From NCBI RefSeq assembly GCF_009708175.1, contig NZ_WMBB01000004.1, positions 186,001-250,000 on the forward strand: a DNA stretch of 64,000 bases. The letters are read 5' to 3'. The notes beneath the pieces are model-generated. The model saw only the letters and a program-made list of their open reading frames with translations. It ran no database searches and was not told where the DNA came from. Of the stretch, positions 48,900 to 58,316 are shown piece by piece. Every line of letters starts with the position of its first letter. The first letter of the stretch is position 1. Origin of the DNA: Nocardia aurantiaca (GTDB taxonomy: Bacteria > Actinomycetota > Actinomycetes > Mycobacteriales > Mycobacteriaceae). Both the position numbers and the translations under genes were made by a program.

Positions 48900-51482
48900 C
48901 TAGCCCGACACCACCACTACCGCGATCACCACGACCAATACCAGCGCCACCACCGCCAGCCCCAGCACCACCATTGCGGTGAGCTGCGACGCCTCCGCCC
49001 GCTGCGACGTCGGAATCAACCCGGGCCGCACCGGATTCCCCCCGAACGGCGGCCCGCCATACCCCGGAGCACCCGGCACCTCGCCCCCGTAACCGGCATA
49101 CCCCGGCATCCCACGCGCCGGGCCGGAACCCGGCACGTCGACACTGAGGCCCGAAACCGGCTCGGACACAACGGGCTGCGACGCCTCTGTCACGGCCGCC
49201 GACTCCGGACTCGCCTCGACAGCACACTCAGGGACGAATGCACCCGAATCCGGATGCCTCGCCACCATGTCCGATTCCCCCTCGGCTCCTTCGGAATCCG
49301 CCGCGACAGCGGCAACACCGGACTCCGGGTCCACGGACGCGGCAGCGTCACGAGCGCTGACCGGCCCCCTCGCCCACATCTCCGCAGCGCAGCCCGACTC
49401 TTCTTCCGCCGCAACCGCTGTCGACTCAGCGGATGAGTCCGGCGCCGTGCTCGACACCGAGAGCGCCGCAACCGGTTGCGCCGGCACCGCCTCCGGCTCG
49501 GCAATGATCTCCCCGAAACCGGGCGGCCCCGCCACCCTGCCGAGAACGGGCTCCGACAGGTCGGTTTCACCCGTTCCGCCGGGAACCGGCGGTTGCGGGG
49601 ATTCACCGACCGCCTGGCTCGACGAGTCCTCTTCCGCCGCTATTGATCTCGTCACTTCCTGTCGACCGGCGCCCGACCCGCTGTGCCAGGATCGCACCTC
49701 CGCGGGACCGGCAGACGAGGATCCTTCCGCCAGCCCCGCCGAGACCACCGGCTGCGGCACGACATCGGTCGGCCGGCGGGACGCATCCTCGGCAGCACCG
49801 TGCGAAACCACGTCCCGCGAGCGATGCGTCGCGCCCGACCCCATCTCGTCGGCGGCCTGGCCGGACGGATCCGCCGACTGGACAGGCGTTGCCGGAGGCA
49901 AGGGCGGCCGCGCCGTGGCCGCGGGCGCCCGCACCGCCGTGTCCGGCGGCATCGACGATGGCTGTGGCACAGGATAGTTGGGCGTGCCCGTGCACGGCTC
50001 CGGCCGGATGGTCGGTCCGGAGCCGATATCGCCCGAATCCTGCGCCGGCTGCTGAGACGGCTGTGGCACCGCCGCGGCCGATTGCGGCACAGGATAGCCC
50101 GACGCATCCGCGGGTTGAGGTTGGAGCGGCGGGGAATACGCGACGGGTGCGACGTCCTGACTCGGGGGGTACGGACGGACGGTCGGTCCCGAGCCGACCT
50201 GGTCCGGGTTCGGTATCGACTGCTGGGCCGGGTAACCGGACGCACCGGCAGGCGGGGGCTGCGATGACGCGGAATAGACGGCGGATGTGCCGTCCTGGCC
50301 CGGGGGGTACGGACGGGCGGTAGGGCCGGAGCCTGGACCGTCGGCATCGTGGCGGGGTGCGGGGTATCCGAACGGTGCGGCGGGCTGCTGCGGGGGCGGG
50401 TAGCCCGGTGCGACGGGTTGCGACTGCGGCGCAGGGTAATTGGGGCCGGCGGCGAGGGGCTGGCCGACGGGCTGCGGAGGAACCGGATAGGCGGGCTGGT
50501 TCGGGGGCGCCGCGGAGGCCGGGTAGCCCGGCGGCACCGCCGGATAGCCCGGTGGGGGCGCGGGGTAGGGCTGGTAGTTCGGTTGCGCTGCAGGAGGATT
50601 GGGATAAGCCGGGCGGATCGCCTGCTGATGGACCGGATGCTGGGCCGGGGGGCCGGACAGGGCTCGGCGGGCGGACTTGGCGAATTCGGTGCAGGTGGGA
50701 AAGCGGTCGGCGGGGCGCTTGGCCATGGCCTTGGTGAGGACGGCGTCCATGGCCGGCGACAGGCCGGGGCGACGGAGGGAGACGGGGGGCGGGAGGAGTT
50801 GGAGGTGGCCGCGGATGAGTTCGGCGGGGTGGGGCGAGTCGTAGGGGCCCGCGCCGATAAGGAGCCAGTAGAGGGCGCAGGCCAGGGAGTACTGGTCGGT
50901 CGTGGGGTCGAGGTGGGCGCCCGTCATCTGTTCGGGGGACGCGTACGCGAGAGTGGCGGTGAACATGCCGGCCTGGGTGAGGTGGGTGGAGTCCTCGCGG
51001 AGGCGGGCTATGCCGAAGTCGGTGAGGAAGACGCGCTCACCGTGGCCGCCGACGGCGCGGGCCAGAATGATGTTGGCGGGCTTCACATCCCGGTGCAGAA
51101 CCCCCATGCCGTGCGCGTAATCGAGTGCGCTGGCGACCCCTTCGATCACCTGCACGGCCCGCTCCGGCGGCAGCGTGGCGACATTGACGCTGGCGGCGTC
51201 CACCCCGTCCACGTACTGCATGGAGATCCAGAGCATCTCGTCCTCGGTGCCGCGGTCGTACACCTCGACGATATTCGGGTGGTCCAGTCGCGCGACCAGA
51301 TCCGCCTCGCGCTCGAACCGGGCGCGGATCTCCCTGTCCGCGTACAGTTCCCGGTTCAGCAGTTTCAGTGCCGTCAACTTGCCCAGGCGGGGATGCCGGG
51401 CGAGATAGACCGAGCCCATCCCGCCCTGTCCGAGCAGTCGTTCGACGGTGAACCCGGCGAACACGTCACCGCTGTTGAGCAC
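48900..51482 (-). CDS. Ser/Thr protein kinase with long Pro-rich tail and C-terminal TM
   Basis: An 860-residue kinase. Catalytic domain about 5-265: LGQGGMGSVYLARH glycine loop, ALKLLN lysine, HRDVKPANII, DFGIA and AYASPEQM. It is followed by a long low-complexity region (Pro/Tyr/Gln-rich to about 510, then acidic Ser/Ala/Glu-rich) and a single TM almost at the very end (MVVLGLAVVALVLVVVIAVV), leaving only three residues after it. That fits a cytoplasmic kinase anchored by its tail. The GTG at 51482 is chosen over the earlier ATG. Its catalytic domain is a close paralogue of the ADP-ribosylhydrolase-fused kinase 5 kb away. A response regulator gene is just upstream. Confidence 0.9.
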   Translation of the reverse strand: MLNSGDVFAGFTVERLLGQGGMGSVYLARHPRLGKLTALKLLNRELYADREIRARFEREADLVARLDHPNIVEVYDRGTEDEMLWISMQYVDGVDAASVNVATLPPERAVQVIEGVASALDYAHGMGVLHRDVKPANIILARAVGGHGERVFLTDFGIARLREDSTHLTQAGMFTATLAYASPEQMTGAHLDPTTDQYSLACALYWLLIGAGPYDSPHPAELIRGHLQLLPPPVSLRRPGLSPAMDAVLTKAMAKRPADRFPTCTEFAKSARRALSGPPAQHPVHQQAIRPAYPNPPAAQPNYQPYPAPPPGYPAVPPGYPASAAPPNQPAYPVPPQPVGQPLAAGPNYPAPQSQPVAPGYPPPQQPAAPFGYPAPRHDADGPGSGPTARPYPPGQDGTSAVYSASSQPPPAGASGYPAQQSIPNPDQVGSGPTVRPYPPSQDVAPVAYSPPLQPQPADASGYPVPQSAAAVPQPSQQPAQDSGDIGSGPTIRPEPCTGTPNYPVPQPSSMPPDTAVRAPAATARPPLPPATPVQSADPSGQAADEMGSGATHRSRDVVSHGAAEDASRRPTDVVPQPVVSAGLAEGSSSAGPAEVRSWHSGSGAGRQEVTRSIAAEEDSSSQAVGESPQPPVPGGTGETDLSEPVLGRVAGPPGFGEIIAEPEAVPAQPVAALSVSSTAPDSSAESTAVAAEEESGCAAEMWARGPVSARDAAASVDPESGVAAVAADSEGAEGESDMVARHPDSGAFVPECAVEASPESAAVTEASQPVVSEPVSGLSVDVPGSGPARGMPGYAGYGGEVPGAPGYGGPPFGGNPVRPGLIPTSQRAEASQLTAMVVLGLAVVALVLVVVIAVVVVSG

Positions 51483-51550
51483 TGTCCACGACCCCCTTCC
51501 GGTGACGTACAAGTCCGTGAGCCTACCCGTCGAAACGCTGTCGGGGCAGG

Positions 51551-52210
51551 TCAGCCCGGGGTTACCAGTCCGGATTCGTAGGCCAGCACCACCGCCTGCG
51601 CGCGATCGCGCAGGTTCAGTTTGGTGAAGACCTTCGACACATGCGTCTTCACGGTTTGTTCCGCGACGAAGAGGCTTTCGGCGATCTCGGCATTGGACAT
51701 GCCGCGCGCCACCAGCTCCAGCACCTCACGCTCGCGCGGGGTGAGCACGGCCAGCTGCGGCGCGGGCGCGCGCCGCGCCCGGCGGCGGGTGACATCGGCG
51801 ATGAGCCGGCGCGTCACGGTCGGTGCGAGCAGGGCGTCACCGGCGGCCACCACCCGCACCGCGCGCACCAGCTCCTCGGCGGGCGCGTCCTTGAGCAGGA
51901 ACCCGCTGGCCCCGATGCCCAGGGCCTCGTAGACGTAGTCGTCGATATCGAAGGTGGTGAGCATGAGCACCCGGACCGGCGGCTCGAGGCCGGCGGAGAG
52001 AATGGCCCGGGCGGCGTCGAGCCCGTTCATCTCCGGCATGCGCACATCCATCAGCACCACGTCGGGGCGCAGCCGTTTCGCCTCGGCCACAGCGACTTTC
52101 CCGTCCGGCGCGTCCCCGATCACGCTGATGTCGGGCTGCGCCGCCAGCAGCGCCCCGAACCCCTGCCGCACCATCGCCTGATCGTCGGCGATCAACACGG
52201 TTATCGCCAC
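51551..52210 (-). CDS. NarL/FixJ response regulator
   Basis: A 219-residue regulator: phosphoacceptor Asp in DVVLMDVRMPEMNGLDA, conserved Lys in FLLKDAPAEEL, LuxR-type HTH in LTPREREVLELVARGMSNAE and VAEQTVKTHVSKVFTKLNLR. GTG start with GAGGTGGG before it. It is downstream of the DesK-type kinase by 135 bases on the same strand and should be its partner; the Ser/Thr kinase follows. Confidence 0.95.
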   Translation of the reverse strand: MAITVLIADDQAMVRQGFGALLAAQPDISVIGDAPDGKVAVAEAKRLRPDVVLMDVRMPEMNGLDAARAILSAGLEPPVRVLMLTTFDIDDYVYEALGIGASGFLLKDAPAEELVRAVRVVAAGDALLAPTVTRRLIADVTRRRARRAPAPQLAVLTPREREVLELVARGMSNAEIAESLFVAEQTVKTHVSKVFTKLNLRDRAQAVVLAYESGLVTPG

Positions 52211-52345
52211 AGTCCCACCTCACGCACGCCACCGAGTTTGCCATGCCCGGGGAGGGACGGTCCGCGCCACGACCACTTCGCACCCCCACCGCCGCAGGCG
52301 CGCTGTGACCGTTCACGCCGCACGCACCCGGCGGCGGCGCGACCG

Positions 52346-53608
52346 TCAGCTGCCGGATCCGAGCCCGCCCGCCCGGCCCGCGGCGGTCAGCGCGGCAGTC
52401 AGCGGCAACCTGGCCTGCACCTCGAAACCGCCGTCCGGCCGAGGACCGGCGGTGAGTACGCCTCCGACCGCTGCCGCGCGTGTCTGCATGCCCGCGATGC
52501 CGCTCCCGGACGTCCCGGAATGGTCGCCCGGGCGCACCGCGATCGGCCGATCATTGCCGATGTTCAGGGTGAGATCGCCCCCGCAGGCGAGGTGCACCCG
52601 CACTGCCGCCCCGGGCGCGTGCCGCGAGGCATTGGCCAGTGACTCCTGCACGATGCGGTAGAGCGCCAACCCCGTCGTCTCGGGCACGATGTCGAGGCTG
52701 CCGTCGACGGTCCAGGTGAGCGGCACCCCGGCGCGCTGCGCCCCCTCGAGCAGCGCCGGCACATCGGCGGCGCCGGGCTGCGGCGCATGCTCGGGCAGCT
52801 GCCCGTCACTGCGCAGGACGCCCAGCATGCCGCGGATCTCATTGAGCGCCGCCCGGGCACCGGTGCCGATGGACTCGAATTCGGCTCGGGCGTCGGCGGA
52901 CAACCCGCTGATCCGGTACGGCGCGGTCTGCGCCTGCACCACCACCATGGACATGTGGTGCGCCACGACGTCGTGCAGGTCGCGGGCGATGCGCGCCTTC
53001 TCCTCCAGGATCGCGCGCCGGGCCCGCTCCAGCTCGGTCTCCTCCTCCGACTTGAGCAGCGCCTGCCGCGACACCACCACCCACCGGATGAGCAGGCCGA
53101 ACACCACCAGTCCGGTGATCGCCAGCGGCCAACCGAACCCGGATTCGGCGAAGCTGTCCCCGGTCTGGGCCATGGTGGTGGCGAACAGCAGCGAGGTGGC
53201 CACCCAGACCACCGCCACGATCCGGATCGGCGCGCGCACCGCCACCGCGAACACCATGGCGAACAGCACCAGAATGTGCACCACCTGGAACGGGATGGCA
53301 TTGCCTGGCTGATGCGGCACCGCCATGGCGATCAGCAACGCCGACCCGGCCGAAACCGCCCAGCCCAGTGGCGGATTCACCCGCGCCAGCAGGATCGGGA
53401 AGGCCGCGAACCCGGCGATGAACGGCGCGGCCGCCGCCGGCACCTTGTGTGTCAGGTGCAACGTCGGCCACGCCACCGCGATGAAGATGATCGCGAGCAA
53501 CACCGTGAACCCGTCGAACACCTGCCGTGCCCGCGCCGCGCGGGCCTGCCCAGACATCTTTCCGACCATGCCCTCGACGGTAGAGACACCGCGTCCACCG
53601 CACGTCAT
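52346..53608 (-). CDS. Sensor histidine kinase (DesK/NarL type)
   Basis: About 420 residues. Five to six TM segments at the N-terminus (VFDGFTVLLAIIFIAVAWPT to FGWPLAITGLVVFGLLIRWV), then a short coiled coil and the phosphoacceptor helix EKARIARDLHDVVAHHMSMV, with the conserved His, and a HATPase domain ending SGSGIAGMQTRAAAVGG. Two downstream ATGs (MVGKM and MSGQA) are alternative starts, since no strong ribosome-binding site marks any. It heads a unit with the response regulator and may include the Ser/Thr kinase. Confidence 0.9.
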   Translation of the reverse strand: MTCGGRGVSTVEGMVGKMSGQARAARARQVFDGFTVLLAIIFIAVAWPTLHLTHKVPAAAAPFIAGFAAFPILLARVNPPLGWAVSAGSALLIAMAVPHQPGNAIPFQVVHILVLFAMVFAVAVRAPIRIVAVVWVATSLLFATTMAQTGDSFAESGFGWPLAITGLVVFGLLIRWVVVSRQALLKSEEETELERARRAILEEKARIARDLHDVVAHHMSMVVVQAQTAPYRISGLSADARAEFESIGTGARAALNEIRGMLGVLRSDGQLPEHAPQPGAADVPALLEGAQRAGVPLTWTVDGSLDIVPETTGLALYRIVQESLANASRHAPGAAVRVHLACGGDLTLNIGNDRPIAVRPGDHSGTSGSGIAGMQTRAAAVGGVLTAGPRPDGGFEVQARLPLTAALTAAGRAGGLGSGS

Positions 53609-53736
53609 ACCCCTGAGTGATCTCCCACCCCCTACCCGGGTACGACACCGGGACCGCCCTCACCCACCTCGTCCACCCCGGAACCGCTCCGCAGGCTGAG
53701 GCCCCGGTCGGAGCCCGATTCCTAGCGTCGAGACCC

Positions 53737-54522
53737 ATGAGAGCGTTCCCGATCTCCCGCAGGATTTCGCCCCGTTCCACCCACTCTCCGACTCGCGCCG
53801 ACCGAGCCCGGGCCCGGCTGCACCGATACGGCGGCCTGGTGGCCGCGGCGACAGTGATCTGCTCGGTCGGCGTGGCCTCGGCCCCGGCCGCGGGCGCCGC
53901 GCTCAGCGTTGCGGGCACACCGGAGAACCTCGCCGCCCGCACCGGAATCCTGGAATCGGTTGCCGCCCACCCGGACCCCGCCGCCATCCCCGCGGACTTC
54001 GTCAGCATCTCCGGGTATCGCCCGGTAGTCGAGGCGGGCTTGCTCATCAACCCGAACGGTGACTGCTCCTCCCCCGTCCCCCTGCCCACCGAGTTCGACC
54101 TGGCCTGCAAATCCCACGATCTCGGCTACGACCTGCTGCGCTACGCGGCCGCCCACGGCCGGCCGCTCGGCCCCTGGGCCCGCCAGACCGTCGACGCCGC
54201 CCTGGAGCGGCGCATGCACGCGGCCTGCGACGCCCGCGTGAATCCCGTCTCCCGAGCCCAGTGCCAAGTCATGGCCAGCGTCGCCACCACCGCCGTGGAC
54301 TTGAACTCCCTCCGCCAGGACTACGGCAACCCCATCTACGAGCCGTTCTTCGAGCACGCCGGCGACAGCCCCTCGCCCATCGCCCTCGCACTCTCCGGCA
54401 TCGGCTTGGCGGTCGGATCGGCCTGCGTGTCAACCGTTCTCGTACGCCGCAACCGTGCTCGCCGAATCACTTCGGCCCTCGCCGGCAAGTCCTTCGACGA
54501 CGGGTCGGCGGTAGCGCTGTGA
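53737..54522 (+). CDS. Prokaryotic phospholipase A2-like secreted protein
   Basis: A 261-residue protein with an Arg-rich N-terminus, a hydrophobic signal segment (GGLVAAATVICSVGVASAPA) and the phospholipase A2 catalytic helix FDLACKSHDLGYDLLRYAA, where Cys-Lys-Ser-His-Asp gives the CxxHD pattern of bacterial secreted PLA2s. A C-terminal TM (IALALSGIGLAVGSACVSTV) follows, so it is probably membrane-bound outside the cell. It would cleave the sn-2 acyl chain of phospholipids; activity is unproven. Its stop overlaps the next gene's GTG (GTGA). Confidence 0.82.
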   Translation: MRAFPISRRISPRSTHSPTRADRARARLHRYGGLVAAATVICSVGVASAPAAGAALSVAGTPENLAARTGILESVAAHPDPAAIPADFVSISGYRPVVEAGLLINPNGDCSSPVPLPTEFDLACKSHDLGYDLLRYAAAHGRPLGPWARQTVDAALERRMHAACDARVNPVSRAQCQVMASVATTAVDLNSLRQDYGNPIYEPFFEHAGDSPSPIALALSGIGLAVGSACVSTVLVRRNRARRITSALAGKSFDDGSAVAL

Positions 54523-56237
54523 CCCCGCCGGAGAACGCCGTCCGCACCCGAGCCGATCGCCCTGTTCGTCCCATCGACGAAACCACGCCTCACCAGACCG
54601 ACGAACAACCCTTCGATCATCCCGGCGCGTTTCCGGCGGAAGTTCCGCCCGTTGCGGTCGATTTCGGCCAGGCCGCCGAGGTGACGGCGAAGACGGTCTC
54701 CAGCCCGACGGGGAAGATCCCGACCACGTTCGCGGGGGACGCGCTTGCCGGTACCGCGGATACCTCACTTGGCGATACGCCGACCTCAACCGGAATCGGC
54801 ACGCGGGGAGCTGGAGCCGTCACCGCGGCAGGCGATTCGGCCGCACCGCGCGCTACGGTCGCGACCGCATCCGGCCGGGCCGTGCCACGAATGTCCGCCG
54901 GATGGGCGGTGTTCCACGTGCCCCGGGTGGGGACCAGCGCGGCGGTGGCCGGCGGGACTGTGGTGTCACTGGCGCCGGGGTTGTTGCCGCGCACGCCGTC
55001 TGCGCAGGCGATCCTGACCGCGCTCATGGTGCTGATCGGGTTGGGGCTGGCGGCGATCCTCCGAATGGCGCTGCGGTGGACTCGATTCGGGATCGAGCAG
55101 CTGCCGCGCGGGCGGGTTCCGGCCTTGGTCGTGGGAATGACGCTGGTGGGGGCCGCGATGAGCTATGCCGAGCATTGGCAGAACACGTTGCGCGCGACCA
55201 TGGGGGTAGAGGGTATCGGGGCCGGGTACTGGGTGCGGTGGCTGGCCTGGACCGTGCCGCTCGTGGCCGCCGTGGTCGCTCTCGCGCGCGGAGTGCGCTG
55301 GGTGGTGCGGCGATCGGGCCCGGTGCGGAGTATCGCGGCGGGCGTGGCGCTGGTGCTGGCCGGGCAGCTGGTGATCGTGCCGACGGTGGTCCAGTGGCGG
55401 CGGGCGGCGTACGCGGCGGCGAATTCTTCTGTGGACCCCGAACTGCCGCAACCGGATTCGCCGGCTCGCTCGGGCAGTCCGGCGTCGATGGCGAGCTGGC
55501 CGTCGCTGGGCGCGGAGGGGCGCAAGTTCGTGGCGGGAACGCCGGCGCGCACGGTCCGGGTGTATGTCGGCGTGAACTCCGCGCCCGATCTGGATTCCCG
55601 GGTGGCGCTGGCAATTCGGGAACTGGAGCGCACCGGCGGATTGCAGCGCCGCAATCTGGTGGTGACCGTGCCGACCGGGTCGGGCTGGATCGACAGCGAC
55701 GCCGCCAAGGGGCTCGACGCCCGGTTCGGCGGTGACGTGGCGCTGGTCGGCCTCCAATACTCGGACGCCCCGAGCTGGGTCACCTTCGTCTTCGGCCGCG
55801 GCGCCGCCGAGGAATCCGCCCGCGCGCTGTTCCGGGCCGTGGAGCAACGGATCTCGGCGCTGCCCGATCCGCCGAAGCTCTACATCTACGGCCAGAGCCT
55901 GGGCGCGCTGGGCGGCAGCGCCGTCTTCACCGATGACGCCGACCAGGACCGGCGCACCTGCGGCGCGCTGTGGGCGGGCCCGCCCGCCGGGCAGGTGCAT
56001 CACGGCCGGGCGACGGTGCTGGCCAACGCCTCCGACCCGGTGGTGCACTGGTCACCGGCATTGCTTTGGCGCGCACCGGATCTCACCGGTACCCGTCCGG
56101 ACGCGCCGGTCCCGCACTGGCTTCCGGTCATCAGCTTCCTGCAAACGACCGCCGATCTACTCGGCGCGCTGAACGCCCCGCCCGGTCACGGTCACCGCTA
56201 CGGCGCCGACCAGGGCACGGTGCTGCCCGGCTGCTGA
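54519..56237 (+). CDS. Membrane alpha/beta-hydrolase (Abhydrolase_9)
   Basis: A 572-residue protein. An unstructured N-terminal 120 residues are followed by four to five TM segments (about 130-300) and a C-terminal alpha/beta-hydrolase with nucleophile elbow YIYGQSLGALGGSAVF (around 450). PF10081-type membrane hydrolases with an extracellular catalytic domain are typical of actinobacteria; substrates are unknown. The GTG start overlaps the phospholipase gene stop, so the two are coupled. Its 3' end overlaps the convergent kinase-ADP-ribosylhydrolase gene by 40 bases. Confidence 0.87.
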   Translation: MTPPENAVRTRADRPVRPIDETTPHQTDEQPFDHPGAFPAEVPPVAVDFGQAAEVTAKTVSSPTGKIPTTFAGDALAGTADTSLGDTPTSTGIGTRGAGAVTAAGDSAAPRATVATASGRAVPRMSAGWAVFHVPRVGTSAAVAGGTVVSLAPGLLPRTPSAQAILTALMVLIGLGLAAILRMALRWTRFGIEQLPRGRVPALVVGMTLVGAAMSYAEHWQNTLRATMGVEGIGAGYWVRWLAWTVPLVAAVVALARGVRWVVRRSGPVRSIAAGVALVLAGQLVIVPTVVQWRRAAYAAANSSVDPELPQPDSPARSGSPASMASWPSLGAEGRKFVAGTPARTVRVYVGVNSAPDLDSRVALAIRELERTGGLQRRNLVVTVPTGSGWIDSDAAKGLDARFGGDVALVGLQYSDAPSWVTFVFGRGAAEESARALFRAVEQRISALPDPPKLYIYGQSLGALGGSAVFTDDADQDRRTCGALWAGPPAGQVHHGRATVLANASDPVVHWSPALLWRAPDLTGTRPDAPVPHWLPVISFLQTTADLLGALNAPPGHGHRYGADQGTVLPGC

Positions 56238-58195
56238 GCGGCGCCGCGGAATTCGCGGGTGAAGTCGGCGGCCAGCCGTTCGATGGCGGCCGCCGCGTCG
56301 AGGCGGGCTCGCCAGGATTGCGGAATCGCGTGCACCCCGAGCCGGGTCCCCAGCAGCGCTCCGCAGATGGCGCCGGTCGAGTCGCTGTCTCCGGAATGAT
56401 TCACCGACAGCAGCACCCCGTTGCGGAAGATCTGTTCCGATGTGCCGCCCGCGTTTTCGGCGCAGATCGCCGCGCACACCCCCAGCGCCAACGCCTCGGA
56501 GCCGATGACGCCGGTGCCCAGGGGGTCCAACACCCCGGGCAACGGCATGGGCCGTCCCCGGAAAGCCACGGTGTCGGCCAGCCGCACGGCCGCGTCGAGT
56601 GCCTGGGTGGTCTCCTCGTGATCCCGGTTCCGGATCAGTTGCGCCCGCGCCTGTTCCACCGCCGCCCGCACATCCAGCCCCCGGCACAGCCCGAACACCG
56701 TTGCCGCGAACGTACCGGCGGGCAGCCACCCACTCGGGTTCCCGTGCGTGAGCGCCGCCGCGTCACAGGCCAGTTCGAAGGCGTACTCCAGCATGGGCGT
56801 GAAGCCGCACGGCGCCGACCGCACCGTGGCCGCGCACCCTTTGGAGTCATTGATCGGATGATCGCGGGTGCCCAGCGGAACCCCCGGCCGCTGCCGCGCC
56901 GCCACCCGCAGCATGGCCGAGATGGTCGTCTGCGTCGGACCCCGGTAGGTCATCAGCTCGGGGTACCCCGTCAGCCCACTCTGCAGGGGCACCGGCTGCA
57001 CCGGCACCGTCGCCTGTCCTTGCCCGCGCAGCCACACCAGCAGGTTCTCCTGGATCATGCCCACGACGGCCGCGGTCCCGCGCTCGCGCACGCGCGCACT
57101 GCGGATGAGCGCCTCCATGGTGAACAGCGCCAGCTGCGTCTCGTCGGAGATGCGCCCCTTGTAGCCGCTGCCCTCGCCGGTGATGCCCTGAATCCCGTAG
57201 CGCTGCTGGATGTTCGGCAGCAGCATGGTCTCGATCGGTGCGCCCAGCGCATCCCCGACCGCACCGCCGAACAGGCAGCCGAGCACGGTCTCCTCGCGCG
57301 GCAACCGGTCCACGACCTGCCCGCGCGGCCGCCGCACCAGCGAGACCGGTTCGGCCACGGTCTCCCAGGCGGTCTGGGCGAATTCGAAGCAGGTCTCGTA
57401 GCGGTCGCGCGGATCCTTGGACAGCGCCCGACGCAGCACCGCGTCCAGTTCCGCGGGCAGTTCGGACCGCAGGTAGCTCACGTCCGGCGGCGGCGACTGG
57501 AGATGCCCCAGCATGACGGTCGCGATATTCGGCGCGTCGAACGGCCCGCGCCCGGTGAGCAGCCGAAACAGCGTGCAGGCCAGCGAATACTGATCCGAGC
57601 GCGGCCCCATGGGCGCGGAGGTGAGCTGTTCCGGCGAGGCGTAGGCCAGCGTGGCGTTGAGCATGCCGGTGCGGGTGAGGTGCGCGGTGTCGTCGAGCAC
57701 CCGCGCGATGCCGAAGTCGCTGAGCAGCGCCCGCTCGGTGAAGCCGGTGCCGATGCCGCCGGTGCGGGACAGCAGGATATTGGCCGGCTTCACATCCCGG
57801 TGCAGAACGCCGCGCCCGTGCGCGTAATCCAGTGCGGCCGCGGTCTGCACGATGATCTCGACCGCCCGGTCCGGGGTGAGGTCGTAGGGATCGATGGAGG
57901 CACAGTCGACCCCGTCCACGTATTGCATGGCGATCCACAGCTGCTCGTCCTCGTCGCCGCGGTCGTAGACGGTGATGATGTTCGGATGGTCGAGCTGAGC
58001 GATGACATCGGCCTCGCGTTCGAAGCGCATCCGGGTCTCGTTCTCGCCGAACATCTCCCGGTGCAGCAGTTTGAGCGCGATGAGCCGCGGGAGCCGAGGG
58101 TGGCGGGCAGCGTAGACCGAACCCATTCCGCCACGGCCCACTTCGCGCTCGATCACGTAGCCCGCGAAGACCTCGCCGCGTCGCAACATCCCCAA
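56198..58195 (-). CDS. Ser/Thr kinase fused to an ADP-ribosylglycohydrolase domain
   Basis: A 665-residue soluble two-domain protein. Kinase domain (about 5-275): VGRGGMGSVYAARH, ALKLLH lysine, HRDVKPANILL (132-139), DFGIA (160-164), AYASPEQL. Then, from about 300, a DraG/ARH-type ADP-ribosylglycohydrolase: GCLFGGAVGDALG (306-318), metal motif SDETQLALF (350-358; most relatives have TDDT) and NHSGDSDSTGAICG (599-612; usual GDTDT). All metal-ligand positions keep Asp/Ser-type residues, so activity is plausible but not certain. No TM or secretion signal. Starts MGMLRRGEVFAGYV. Its kinase half is a paralogue of the 860-residue kinase nearby. Confidence 0.92.
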   Translation of the reverse strand: MGMLRRGEVFAGYVIEREVGRGGMGSVYAARHPRLPRLIALKLLHREMFGENETRMRFEREADVIAQLDHPNIITVYDRGDEDEQLWIAMQYVDGVDCASIDPYDLTPDRAVEIIVQTAAALDYAHGRGVLHRDVKPANILLSRTGGIGTGFTERALLSDFGIARVLDDTAHLTRTGMLNATLAYASPEQLTSAPMGPRSDQYSLACTLFRLLTGRGPFDAPNIATVMLGHLQSPPPDVSYLRSELPAELDAVLRRALSKDPRDRYETCFEFAQTAWETVAEPVSLVRRPRGQVVDRLPREETVLGCLFGGAVGDALGAPIETMLLPNIQQRYGIQGITGEGSGYKGRISDETQLALFTMEALIRSARVRERGTAAVVGMIQENLLVWLRGQGQATVPVQPVPLQSGLTGYPELMTYRGPTQTTISAMLRVAARQRPGVPLGTRDHPINDSKGCAATVRSAPCGFTPMLEYAFELACDAAALTHGNPSGWLPAGTFAATVFGLCRGLDVRAAVEQARAQLIRNRDHEETTQALDAAVRLADTVAFRGRPMPLPGVLDPLGTGVIGSEALALGVCAAICAENAGGTSEQIFRNGVLLSVNHSGDSDSTGAICGALLGTRLGVHAIPQSWRARLDAAAAIERLAADFTREFRGAAQQPGSTVPWSAP

Positions 58196-58316
58196 GAAAA
58201 CCCTTCACACACGCCGAACCGCTGCAAGCCTACCGGTCTGGACCGATGCGCCGCAGGCATTGACCGATCAGCCGGACGCCGACCGACCGGATCGGGCAGG
58301 CCGGGCGGAAGGCGAA

